Notes under the pieces: generated by a model
What the model was told of the DNA's origin: nothing
Database searches by the model: none
The model's input: only the letters and a program-made list of their open reading frames with translations
Shown: piece after piece, positions 33,775 to 44,011 of the stretch
Numbering within the stretch: the stretch's first letter is position 1
Layout: each line of letters begins with the position of its first letter
Origin: Siphonodentalium dalli
Taxonomy: Eukaryota; Mollusca; Scaphopoda; Gadilida; Siphonodentaliidae
Direction of reading: 5' to 3'
Length of the DNA stretch: 64,000 nt
NCBI GenBank assembly: GCA_032622095.1
Contig: CP136069.1
Span: 6,248,976-6,312,975, forward strand
Translations under genes and position numbers: made by a program

Positions 33775-34480
33775 GCCCGCCTCCCATTGGCACCCGTTGG
33801 AATATGTTTTCCATAATGTAAGCTTCGAATACACACACATGATCTTTGATGACAACCTAAAATATACGGTGATATGTACGAAGCTTGTGTATTATACTCA
33901 CGCGCGTATATGCACGGCATAAATACTCGAGCTCTCAGGCTTTATACAACTCGCCAGGCTTTATACATCTCGCCGATATTGTTGACAACAAAAATATGCT
34001 CCATACCACCCTTCCTGCTTTGAGTGTTTACAAACCGCTATATTCGTGAAATGTTGTGCATATTTGTGTTTGTATCTATATACTATAGAGTTATGACCCT
34101 TTCTATTATACTGAAAGGATTATCGCATTTGGTTATAACAGTATATTTACATACTAAGTGTTGTCATCACTAAATCCAGCATTCTGATTTGTCGGCGACC
34201 ACGTGGCTAGTTGCAGTTATTTCTCAGTGAATGCGCAACAGCTAATAACGGCAAGCTCATAACAACATCGATACGTCATTTGGGTTTGGAAAGACGAACG
34301 CGTAATGTTTTGGGCGCATTTGGATCCGCGCAGGATTGACTTAATAAATCATCGGGTTTCAATTGTTCCTGTTAACTTTTGCCAAGGGTGTTATGGGTTA
34401 TTTTGGGCTGGTTTTGTCATGATACACTTTTCGATTTAAATACATTTACAAAAGTGGCTTATTCGCTAAATGTATATAAA
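33775..34480. other. No gene seen
   Basis: Only a short direct repeat (CAGGCTTTATACAACTCGC, about 33938-33972) is visible. Confidence 0.5.
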
Positions 34481-34481
34481 T

Positions 34482-34641
34482 ATAAGGATTAAATGTCATG
34501 TGGACTGTTTTTATGGAGATGTAACCGTGAGGTAAGTGGTCATAACTTGTATGTAAAACGATTCGGGTTTTACACAAGTTATGACCACTTACCTCACGGT
34601 TACATCTCCATAAAAACAGTCCACATGACAGTTAATCCTTA
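34482..34641. repeat. Long perfect-arm foldback (~68-bp arms)
   Basis: ATAAGGATTAAATGTCATGT and the following bases through GGTCATAACTTGT pair with ACAAGTTATGACCACTTACC and its continuation to AATCCTTAT. Mismatches are limited to the outermost part. It is followed by the dispersed block ATACATTGGAACGGTCTATT and, at 34752-34807, by a solo 68-bp-satellite-like unit. Confidence 0.85.
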
Positions 34642-34749
34642 TGTATACATTGGAACGGTCTATTATTCATTTGGAGGGTTTTTTTCAGAAGAAAACATTA
34701 AGCGGATAAAAAGTGCAGAAGATCGAGTCCAATGTATAGGAGAGCAGAC

Positions 34750-34807
34750 GACTTGTTATCTGCACATGTCATAAGGGATAACTACTCGTCGATGAGTATT
34801 TAGCATA
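34750..34807 (-). repeat. Solo monomer related to the 68-bp satellite
   Basis: TTATCTGCACATGTCATAAG, GGATAACTACTCGTCGATGA, GTATTTAGCATA aligns with the satellite consensus and especially with the last unit of the main array (ATCAATGGGTATTTAGCATA, near 26680). It is single copy here. An HP2 element starts directly at its end. Confidence 0.7.
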
Positions 34808-35267
34808 TGTGACCCGCCATATCAAATCCAGTCGGAAGTCGGGATTTTTTTACCCTGTGCCAATGCATTCTCTTATATATGCGAGTCGACCATAGGTCGC
34901 CTCGCATATATAAGAGAATGCATTGGCCTAACAATTTTTTATCATGTTTTTTAAATAAATGTTTCTTACAATTTTTAGGACATAAAATAAAAAAAAACAT
35001 CCATTACCCTCCAGGGAGCCCCACATATATATAGAAGCATATAGAAGAGTGTCGTCTGCTCATGTTTGTCTGGGGCTCTGTATGGGTGAAGTTATAAAAT
35101 TGTTAAAGAATACAAGAAAAAATTATTAAAATTGTAAAAAAGTGTTAAGCCATGCATTCTCTTATATATGCGAGGCGACCTATGGTCGACTCGCATATAT
35201 AAGAGAATGCATTGGCACAGGGTAAAACAATCCCGACTTCCGACTGGATTTGATATGGCGGGTCACA
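34808..35267 (+). mobile_element. HP2 foldback element, copy 4
   Basis: TGTGACCCGCC termini. Left flank TA (34806-34807) and right flank TG, possibly a mutated TA. Module H hairpins lie at about 34860-34926 and 35152-35218, and the central HP3-type hairpin has GTGTCGTCTG at 35050-35059. The second module H has lost one base of GCCAATGCATT. Confidence 0.8.
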
Positions 35268-35269
35268 TG

Positions 35270-35332
35270 TGGTCCAATAAAGTTACAAAATTCCATGTGG
35301 TCCAATAAAGTTACAAAATTCCATGTGACAAA
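35270..35332 (+). repeat. 30-bp tandem duplication
   Basis: ATGTGGTCCAATAAAGTTAC followed by AAAATTCC, twice. Confidence 0.8.
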
Positions 35333-35375
35333 TATTGTCGTCACCCGATCCTTACAGAAGTACAGTACTCATATG

Positions 35376-36017
35376 CTGGGTTCGCGTTGCTACTTGCCAA
35401 ATTTACCAATGGAAAACATAATTCGCATTTGGAAAAAAAATATTTTCATTCAGCAAAAATTTTAGCAATTCACTTTTGATTCCCCAAGAAAGTGTAATAA
35501 CCAATACCACTCATTTCAGGAAACTCTTATATGGTGTTAGTGGTGATTTATAAGGTTATGAACGTTAGCACATCTATCAAGATACGATTAATCCGATATC
35601 ATTTGTATCTGCTGGTGATGTTTACATAGCTAATCATCTGCTGGTGGTGTTTACATAGCTAATCATCTGCTGGTGGTGTTTACATAGCTAATCATCTGCT
35701 GGTGGTGTTTACATAGCTAATCATCTTTGTTTCGACGTCCCTTTCTGAATTCTAATGAAGAAACCCTTCTACAATTCCATTGTAATGTTGTTGGTTTATT
35801 GTTCTATAATAAACCCAAGTATAGAGGCAAACTTGTTAACTGCTTTCATATCGATATCAAAGGCCGCTCAAGCACCGATTGTCGAAATAGTCAAAACAAA
35901 AGGCACAAAGTTGTAGAACTGATAGTATTTGGCAAGTTCTAACAGCATTTGGCAAAATATTATTTTCATTTAGCAAAATATTTGGCAAAACAAAATTTCG
36001 GGCCAACCCGGGCCCTG
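35376..36017. mobile_element. hAT-M2 element with 8-bp target duplication
   Basis: CTCATATG at 35368-35375 and GTCATATG at 36018-36025 (7 of 8 identical) flank ends CTGGGTTCGCGTTGC and CCAACCCGGGCCCTG. Like hAT-M1, the interior repeats TTTGGCAAAA / TTTGGAAAAA motifs in both orientations near both ends. A 71-codon ORF at 35727-35942 inside shows no hAT transposase motif. Confidence 0.7.
35612..35725 (+). repeat. 29-bp minisatellite (4 copies) inside hAT-M2
   Basis: Unit CATCTGCTGGTGGTGTTTAC followed by ATAGCTAAT. The first copy has TGATG in place of TGGTG. Confidence 0.88.
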
Positions 36018-36253
36018 GTCATATGCTGTTGTAGAATATCGTAACCAGATTTCCATTATTTGACTGCCTGCTGAGTACGAAATAATGTTACAAATGGCAG
36101 ACAAGCCGGAATGCAAAAATAGATGGCTTGTCAGTGATATATTTGTGTACAGTTATCAGGTAAATGTATCAAATAAATATATATGCACACTAGTCCCAGA
36201 TACTCATTAATTGTGTTGCATAGTCAGTGAGTGGCTTCACTTCTCGTCCCGTT

Positions 36254-36642
36254 TGTCATTTGCAAAATGAGGTCCCCAGAGGGTGAATTTAGTGATGCTA
36301 TCCCGCACAGCGTGATAGCATAACCAAATTCTCCCTCTGGAGACCTCATTCTGCTTAGGCCTCATCTTCTGTGAAGTATCTATAGTATCAAATTAACATT
36401 GTTGTTAGTTACGTTTCCCTTATGGGAAGTTTCTATATCCCCTAATTTGCAGAAGATAAAATGCCAATGGGTGAACATCACCAACTTCAACTGGGGAACT
36501 TCAATCTGATCCTAGGTCTACTATAGCAGTTGGGGGCCTAAGCAGAATGAGGTCCCTAGAGGGTGAATTTGGTGACGCTAGCCCGCTGTGTGGGATAGCG
36601 TCATTAAAATCACTCTCTGGGGACCTGAATCTGCAAATGACA
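36254..36642. mobile_element. FB5 foldback element, TGTCATTTGC-ended copy
   Basis: Ends TGTCATTTGCAAAATGAGG and the matching complement GAATCTGCAAATGACA. Two hairpins (about 36266-36352 and 36541-36635) surround the FB5 middle (AACATTGTTGTTAGTTACG, TTTCTATATCCCCTAATTTG). Arms of the left hairpin meet at CCCGCACAGCG. Confidence 0.78.
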
Positions 36643-36689
36643 GACAAGCTATTTTACACGATGCTTACCAATCCACTATCCGTCCATTA

Positions 36690-37881
36690 ATTTGATTGCG
36701 TCTTATACGTTAAACTTCGCAACTAGATTCATAAAGTAAATTAATATTAAATTACTAAAATTTGATTTAAGATAATATTTTAACATGTTTACAGAAGACA
36801 TCTTCGACATCAAATTTATTATTGTTCTGTATACTATCGATATTATATCGCTGTTTTTAACGGTAATTTATTATTGTTCTGTATACTATCGATATTATAT
36901 CGCTGTTTTTAACGGTAATTTATTATTGTTCTGTATACTATCGATATTATATCGCTGTTTTTAACGGTAATTTATTATTGTTCTGTATACTATCGATATT
37001 ATATCGCTGTTTTTAACGGTAATTTATTATTGTTCTGTATACTATCGATATTATATCGCTGTTTTTAACGGTAATTTATTATTGTTCTGTATACTATCGA
37101 TATTATATCGCTGTTTTTAACGGTAATTTATTATTGTTCTGTATACTATCGATATTATATCGCTGTTTTTAACGGTAATTTATTATTGTTCTGTATACTA
37201 TCGATATTATATCGCTGTTTTTAACGGTAATTTATTATTGTTCTGTATACTATCGATATTATATCGCTGTTTTAACGGTAATTTATTATTGTTCTGTATA
37301 CTATCGATATTATATCGCTGTTTTTAACGGTAATTTATTATTGTTCTGTATACTATCGATATTATATCGCTGTTTTTAACGGTAATTTATTATTGTTCTG
37401 TATACTATCGATATTATATCGCTGTTTTTAACGGTAATTTATTATTGTTCTGTATACTATCGATATTATATCGCTGTTTTTAACGGTAATTTATTATTGT
37501 TCTGTATACTATCGATATTATATCGCTGTTTTTAACGGTAATTTATTATTGTTCTGTATACTATCGATATTATATCGCTGTTTTTAACGGTAATTTATTA
37601 TTGTTCTGTATACTATCGATATTATATCGCTGTTTTTAACGGTAATTTATTATTGTTCTGTATACTATCGATATTATATCGCTGTTTTTAACGGTAATTT
37701 ATTATTGTTCTGTATACTATCGATATTATATCGCTGTTTTTAACGGTAATTTATTATTGTTCTGTATACTATCGATATTATATCGCTGTTTTTAACGGTA
37801 ATTTATTATTGTTCTGTATACTATCGATATTATATCGCTGTTTTTAACGGTAATTTATGGAAATTGGGGTCCAGTCTACCT
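36690..37881 (-). mobile_element. PB-E copy invaded by its own 52-bp satellite
   Basis: Sequence before the array (TTGATTTAAGATAATATTTT, ACAGAAGACATCTTCGAC) and after it (AAATTGGGGTCCAGTCTACC then TTTAA) matches the reverse complement of the first ~130 bp of the 54.8-kb element, including the TTAA end at 37882-37885. The left end is cut off by the FB5 element. The array expands one internal segment of the transposon. Confidence 0.7.
36815..37858 (+). repeat. 52-bp satellite (20 near-identical copies)
   Basis: Unit TTTATTATTGTTCTGTATAC, TATCGATATTATATCGCTGT, TTTTAACGGTAA. All copies appear identical except one that lacks a T (near 37271). Each unit contains the small palindrome CGATATTATATCG. 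Such uniformity points to very recent amplification or ongoing homogenisation. Confidence 0.95.
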
Positions 37882-38068
37882 TTAAGATCAGTACGGAATG
37901 TGACTCAAACGTTCATATGCATAGCAAACCCACACCACACAGCACCACGCACAATGGGTATGACAATCTATTCATGGCTTCATCGTGGACCATGGGTTGT
38001 TCACAGAATGTACAGTAATTCCCAAAGTAATTGACCACTTAACCACAGCAGAATTATGGGTAATTTTT

Positions 38069-41000
38069 AGCTCAACTTACTTTTGTAAGTTTGAGCTATT
38101 GCCATGGCTTGGCGTCCGTCGTCCGTGTGTGCGTGTGTTCGTGTGTGCGTGTGTGCGTGTGTCCGTCACCAATTTCCTTTGGCGCGGGCTACAGGTCGTA
38201 CCTTTGGTCTGATCTTTATGAAATTTGTCATGAATGTTGACATTGACATGTAGATGGGAACGAGTCATTTTGGGGTCATTCGGCCAAAAAACATGGCCGC
38301 TGGTGGCCATTTTGGATTTCAAAATTCAATCCATTGGCGCGGGCTACAGGTCGTACTGTTCGTCTGATCATTATGAAATTTGTCATGGATGTTAATATTG
38401 ACATGTAGATGGGAACGAGTCATTTTGGGGTCGTTCAGCCAAAAAACATGGCCGCTGGCAGCCATCTTGGATTTTACTCTTTGCATGACTAAATCCTTTG
38501 GCGCGGGCTACAGGTCGTAGTTTTGATCAGAATTTCATGAAATTTGTCATGGATGTTAACAATGACATGTAGATGGGAACGAGTGATCTTGGGGATGTTC
38601 GGCCAAAAAACATGGCCGCCAGCAGCCATCATGGATTTTACTCTTTGCATGACTAAATCCTTTGGCGCAGGCTACAGGTCGTACCTATGGTCTGATCTTT
38701 ATGAATTTTGTCATGAATGTTGACATTGACATGTAGATGGGAACGAATCATTTTGGGGTCATTCTGCCAAAAAATATGGCCGCTGGTGGCCATTTTGGAT
38801 TTCAAAATTCAATCCATTGGCGCGGGCTACAGGTCGTGCTGTTCGTCTGATCATTATGAAATTTGTCATGGATGTTAATATTGACATGTAGATGGGAACG
38901 AGTGATTTTGGGGTCGTTCAGCCAAAAAACATGGCCGCCAGCAGCCATCTTGGATTTTACTCTTTGCATGACTAAATTCTTTGGCGCGGGCTACAGGTTG
39001 TAGCTTTGGTCAGAACTTCATGAAATTTGTCATGAATGTTAACAATGACATGTAGATGGGAACGAGTGATTTTGGGGTCATTTGGCCAAAAAACATGGCC
39101 GCCAGCAACCATCTTGGATTTTACTCTTTGCATGACTAAATCCTTTGGCACGGGTTACAGATCGTACCTTTGGTCTGACCTTTATGAAATTTGTCATGAA
39201 TATTGATATTGACATGTATATGGGAACGAGTCATTTTGGGGTCATACGGCCAAAAAACATGGCCGCTGGCAGCCATCTTGGATTTTACTCTTTGCATGAC
39301 TAAATCCTTTGACGCAGGCTACAGGTCGTAGTTTTGATCAGAACTTCATGAAATTTGTCATGGATGTTAACAATGAAATGTGGATGGGAACGAGTGATTT
39401 TGGGGTCATTCGGCCAAAAAACATGGCTGCCAGCAACCATCTTGGATTTTACTCTTTGCATGACTAAATTCTTTGGCGCGGGCTACAGGTCGTGCTGTTC
39501 GTCTGATCATTATGAAATTTGTCATGGATGTTAATATTGACATGTAGATGGGAACTAGTGATTTTGGGGTCGTTCAGCCAAAAAACATGGCCGCCAGCAG
39601 CCATCTTGGATTTTACTCTTTGCATGACTAAATTCTTTGGCGCGGGCTACAGGTTGTAGCTTTGGTCAGAACTTCATGAAATTTGTCATGGATGTTAACA
39701 ATGACATGTAGATGGGAACGAGTGATTTTGGGGTCATTCGGCCAAAAAACATGGCCGCCAGCAACCATCTTGGATTTTACTCTTTGCATGACTAAATCCT
39801 TTGGCACGGGTTACAGGTCGTACCTTTGGTCTGACCTTTATGAAATTTGTCATGAATATTGATATTGACATGTATATGGGAACGAGTCATTTTGGGGTCA
39901 TACGGCCAAAAAACATGGCCGCTGGCAGCCATCTTGGATTTTACTCTTTGCATGACTAAATCCTTTGACGCAGGCTACAGGTCGTAGTTTTGATCAGAAC
40001 TTCATGAAATTTGTCATGGATGTTAACAATGACATGTGGATGGGAACGAGTGATTTTGGGGTCATTCGGCCAAAAAACATGGCCGCCAGCAACCATCTTG
40101 GATTTTACTCTTTGCATGACTAAATTCTTTGGCGCGGGCTACAGGTCGTGCTGTTCGTCTGATCATTATGAAATTTGTCATGGATGTTAATATTGACATG
40201 TAGATGGGAACGAGTGATTTTGGGGTCGTTCAGCCAAAAAACATGGCCGCCAGCAGCCATCTTGGATTTTACTCTTTGCATGACTAAATTCTTTGGCGCG
40301 GGCTACAGGTTGTAGCTTTGGTCAGAACTTCGTGAAATTTGTCATGGATGTTAACAATGACATGTAGATGGGAACGAGTGATTTTTGGGGTCATTCGGCC
40401 AAAAAACATGGCCGCCAGCAACCATCTTGGATTTTACTCTTTGCATGACTAAATCCTTTGGCACGGGTTACAGGTCGTACCTTTGGTCTGACCTTTATGA
40501 AATTTGTCATGAATATTGATATTGACATGTATATGGGAACGAGTCATTTTGGGGTCATACGGCCAAAAAACATGGCCGCTGGTGGCCATTTTGGATTTCA
40601 AAATTCAATCCATTGGCGCGGGCTACAGGTCGTGCTGTTCGTCTGATCATCATGAAATTTGTCATGGATGTTAACAATGACATGTAGATGGGAACGAGTC
40701 ATTTTGAGGTCGTTCAGCCAAAAAACATGGCCGCCAGCAGCCATCTTGGATTTTACTCTTTGCATGACTAAATTCTTTGGCGCGGGCTACAGGTTGTAGC
40801 TTTGGTCAGAACTTCATGAAATTTGTCATGGATGTTAACAATGACATGTAGATGGGAACGAGTGATTTTGGGGTTGTTCGGCCAAAAAACATGGCCGCCA
40901 GCAGCCATCTTGGATTTTACTCTTTCAATGACTAAATCCTTTGGCGCGGGTTACAGGTCGTACCTTTGGTCTGACCTTTATGAAATTTGTAATGAATATT

Positions 41001-41519
41001 GATATTGACATGTATATGGGAACGAGTCATTTTGGGGTCATACGGCCAAAAAACATGGCCGCTGGCAGCCATCTTGGATTTCAAAATTCAATCCATTGGC
41101 ACGGGCTACAGGTCGTACTGTTTGTCTGATCATCATGATATTTATCATGGATGTTAATATTAACATGTAGATGGGAACGAGTAATTTTGGGGTCGTTTGG
41201 CTAAAAAACATGTCCGCCAGCAGCCATATTGGATTTTACTCTTTGCATGAATAAATCCTTTGGTGTGGGCTACAGGTCGTAGCTTTGGTCGGAACTTCAA
41301 GAAATTTGTCATGTATGTTATCAATGACATGTAGATGGGAAACGAGTCATTTTGGGGTCGTTCAGCCGAAAAACATGGCCGCCAGCAGCCATCTTGGATG
41401 TTATAAATGTTGATATTGACATGTACATCTAGTCTTACTTAGACATTTCAATTAGCACTTTTCCTATTCCTCCATTTACTGTCGACCATTAAATTATTCC
41501 CCTACCTAAGTTGAGCTAC
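38069..41519. mobile_element. Insert with AGCTCAACTTA termini carrying a satellite array
   Basis: 11-bp inverted ends AGCTCAACTTA (38069-38079) and TAAGTTGAGCT (41509-41519). The left end folds into its own hairpin (AGCTCAACTTAC, TTTT, GTAAGTTTGAGCT). A GTGTGCGTGTGT microsatellite with CGTCCGTCGTCC follows, then the satellite, then about 100 bp of unique sequence. No ORF resembles a transposase. Confidence 0.65.
38181..41400 (+). repeat. 155/164-bp satellite (20 monomers) with 656-bp higher-order unit
   Basis: Monomers start at 38181, 38336, 38500, 38664, 38819, 38983, 39147, 39311, 39475, 39639, 39803, 39967, 40131, 40295, 40460, 40615, 40779, 40943, 41098 and 41262. The consensus includes GGCGCGGGCTACAGGTCGTA, TGAAATTTGTCATGGATGTT, GACATGTAGATGGGAACGAG and AAAAAACATGGCCGCCAGCA. 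The 155-bp type ends in TTTCAAAATTCAATCCATT and the 164-bp type in TTACTCTTTGCATGACTAAA. Monomers at 39147-39802 and 39803-40459 form two near-identical four-monomer blocks. Confidence 0.95.
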
Positions 41520-41699
41520 AGTGTCATTGACACTTTCATTCAGGATTTAGTCGGAAATATGGCCTGTTGCCATTCATCGGAAAGCTCTCGACGAGAGCTT
41601 TCCGATGAATGGCAACAAGCCATATTTCCGACTAAATCCTGAAAAATTACCCATAATTCTGCTGTGGTTAAGTGGTCAATTACTTTGGGCATTACTGTA

Positions 41700-42169
41700 T
41701 GAGCTTATATAGTTGTTATCATTTCTTAGCGGACTTGGGCAGTTGGGATATAGCATTTGGGTTTTGTTTAGTGGTGTAAATATACCACGATCGCTCGTTT
41801 GATCATTTATTTTGTTTGTTGTGTTGGCTATTGTCAATGTTCACCCCTGCTTCCTATATGAAGAACAACATGTTTTTACAGCGTAAAAATTAAATTATCA
41901 TTTAAGACATGCAGCTTGCGTTAATTCTACCAAGGAACGGATGTTAGCAGTTATTGTCCATGTGATGCCGAGTTTTCATCGAAACTAAGCACCGATGGGA
42001 TCACCATAATTATGTCGATCGGGGTCACCATGTATCGATCGAGGTCACCATGTATGGATCGGGGTCACCATGTGTATCGGCTCATTGACGATATAGATCC
42101 CCAATAAGACTTCGTCGGCATCAGATTATATTTTATATTTCATCAGCTAGCGACCAGCCTGAAAACATA
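41700..42169. repeat. Unique sequence with a ~20-bp repeat
   Basis: About four copies of GATCGGGGTCACCATGTAT-like units at 41997-42075. No gene is visible in the rest. Confidence 0.6.
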
Positions 42170-42611
42170 GTGCCGGATATTTGAAGAATGAGGTTCACAG
42201 AGGGTGTACTTAGTGACACTACCCTACACAGCGGGCTAGCATCACTAAATTCGACTTCTGGTGGCCTCATTCTGCTTAGGCCTCATCTTCTCTGGAAAGT
42301 ATATTTATGATCAAATTAACAAGATTTTTAGTTTTTTTAGAAACTTCTTCAGAAAAAAAGGTTTTCGTTTTTAGATTAGTTTCTCCATATCCCCAAATTG
42401 GCAGACGACACGATGCATAATCGAGGTGCCCAATAGGCGCACATCACCATCTTCGCATCTGGAACTTAAATCTGAGTCTAAGTATCCCATATCAGATGAA
42501 ACCATGCAACATGAGGTCCACGGAGGATGACTTTGATGACGTTAACCCGTTGTGCGGGGTAGCACCACTAAATTCACCCTCTGGGAACCTCATTCTGCAA
42601 ATATCCGGCAC
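42170..42611. mobile_element. FB5 foldback element, GTGCCGG-ended copy
   Basis: Inverted ends GTGCCGGATATTTG and CAAATATCCGGCAC. Two hairpins with ATGAGGT arms (about 42186-42275 and 42511-42597), and between them the FB5 middle with TTAGTTTCTCCATATCCCC and CAGACGACAC at 42402-42411. Same end type as the copy at 3.9 kb. Confidence 0.8.
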
Positions 42612-42663
42612 CACGCGTTCAGTCTTGTCAGCGACGACTATAATAAAGGACCCAGAGTAATCG

Positions 42664-42792
42664 TTATCCAGGTGTTCCAATCGTTTCCAGGTGTTCTAAT
42701 TGGTATTCAGGTGTTCCAATCGGTATTCAGGTGTTCCAATCGGTATTCAGGTGTTCCAATCGGTATTCAGTTGTTCCAATAGTTATTCTGGA
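42664..42792 (+). repeat. 20-bp minisatellite (~6 copies)
   Basis: Unit GGTATTCAGGTGTTCCAATC. Edge units are diverged (CGTTATCCAGG, AGTTATTCTGG). Confidence 0.9.
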
Positions 42793-42924
42793 GTCGGTCC
42801 AAAACATCAACCCAACCAATTTACCTATAATCCAAAGACATACAAGCAAAATAACTCCCGCCCAGGGTCTGTTATAGAAGAGTAACAGGACGGATCTCTG
42901 TCAAAAATAACATCAACCCAACCA

Positions 42925-43179
42925 CAAGCCTTGAAATAGTGTGTCTGTCATTTGCAGAATGAGGTCCCCAGAGGGTGAATTTAGTTATGCTACCCCGCAT
43001 AGCGGGCTAGCATCACCAAATTCACCCTCTATGGGACCTCATTCTGCTTACAACTCAACAGAATGAGGTTCCCAGAGGGTGAATTTGGTGATGCTAACCC
43101 GCATAGCGGGCTAGCATCACCAAATTCTCCCTCTTGGGACCTCATTCTGCAAATGACAGGCACACTATTTCAAGGCTTG
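42925..43179. mobile_element. FB5 short form with CAAGCCTTGAAATAG ends
   Basis: Inverted ends CAAGCCTTGAAATAGTGTG and CACACTATTTCAAGGCTTG surround two adjacent FB5 hairpins (about 42956-43047 and 43060-43152), each meeting at CCCGCATAGCGGG. The usual ~200-bp middle is missing and the hairpins are separated by only about 15 bp. Confidence 0.8.
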
Positions 43180-43626
43180 CCCAACCGTTACCACAAGCTG
43201 TTGTGGACCGAGAAGATTTGGTCTGAGCAGAAACTCATAAAGTCAAGTCCCTTCTGATCAATCAACTATTTATTTTAACTAATATATTAATTTATTTTTG
43301 TGGTATAACGCTGGTCGTTAACATGTTTTTATCGCCTATGAAACCACGCTTAATGTGATTACAGATACGCCCCTCGTTTTTAAATTACTAGAACGACTGT
43401 TGTATAAATATAAAAAAACATGTATTATCGCGTTCGTAAGTTGACCGTATTTCTATATACAATGCAATTCGGGTATATACTTCAGTTTCACGCACAGCTG
43501 CTTTATATTTCGTTGCACACATGAATTTACATTTATCATCATATTATGAGTTTGTAAATAGATCCAAATTGTTTGTCTTCTGTTATGATATACATGTTCC
43601 CATATAGGTGGCATTTAACATGTTAA

Positions 43627-44007
43627 CCCTTTACCCAACAGAAGGGCCCTGTGCCAATGCATTCTCTTATATATGCGAGTCGACCATAGGTCGCCTCGCA
43701 TATATAAGAGAATGCATTGGCTTAACACATTAAAAATTATAAAATTGTTAAAGAATGTAAGAAAAAATGTTTAAAAAGATTTTTTTTAGGCCAATGCATT
43801 CTCTTATATATGCGAGGCGACCTATAGTCGACTCGCATATATAAGAGAATGCATTGGCACAGGGCATAACTGTAACTATCACAATGTGGTCAAGGAGCCG
43901 GTTCCAATGATATCCATATTTGTATGGTTCTATTGAGACAGACCGAAGATATTTTAGGCTGTTGAAGCTTTATTTGGCCGGTTTTGGCCGGTTTGTTGGG
44001 TAAAGGG
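43627..44007 (-). mobile_element. HP1 foldback element, copy 4 (intact TTAA ends)
   Basis: TTAA at 43623-43626 and 44008-44011. Reverse orientation: the short end CCCAACAGAAGGGCCCTGTG comes first and the long arm with GGCTGTTGAAGCTTTATTTG last. Module H hairpins at about 43653-43721 and 43793-43860. The 59 bp to its left are duplicated at 48.34 kb. Confidence 0.85.
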
Positions 44008-44011
44008 TTAA

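Larger units (their letters stand above)
38013..41697. mobile_element. TM palindromic MITE, copy 3, split by a satellite-bearing insert
   Basis: TA at 38011-38012 and 41698-41699, with ends CAGTAATTCCC and GGGCATTACTG. The left arm runs to about 38068 (ATTATGGGTAATTTTT). The rest of the palindrome resumes at about 41541 (CAGGATTTAGTCGGAAATAT). About 3.47 kb has been inserted between. Confidence 0.85.

Noticed and set aside
36815-37858. CRISPR-like array
   Set aside because: Units are contiguous identical tandem copies without unique spacers, and the context is eukaryotic.
38181-41400. 62-codon frames in the 155/164-bp satellite
   Set aside because: Frames occur only in some monomers and are interrupted in others by TAG (ACATGTAGATGG).
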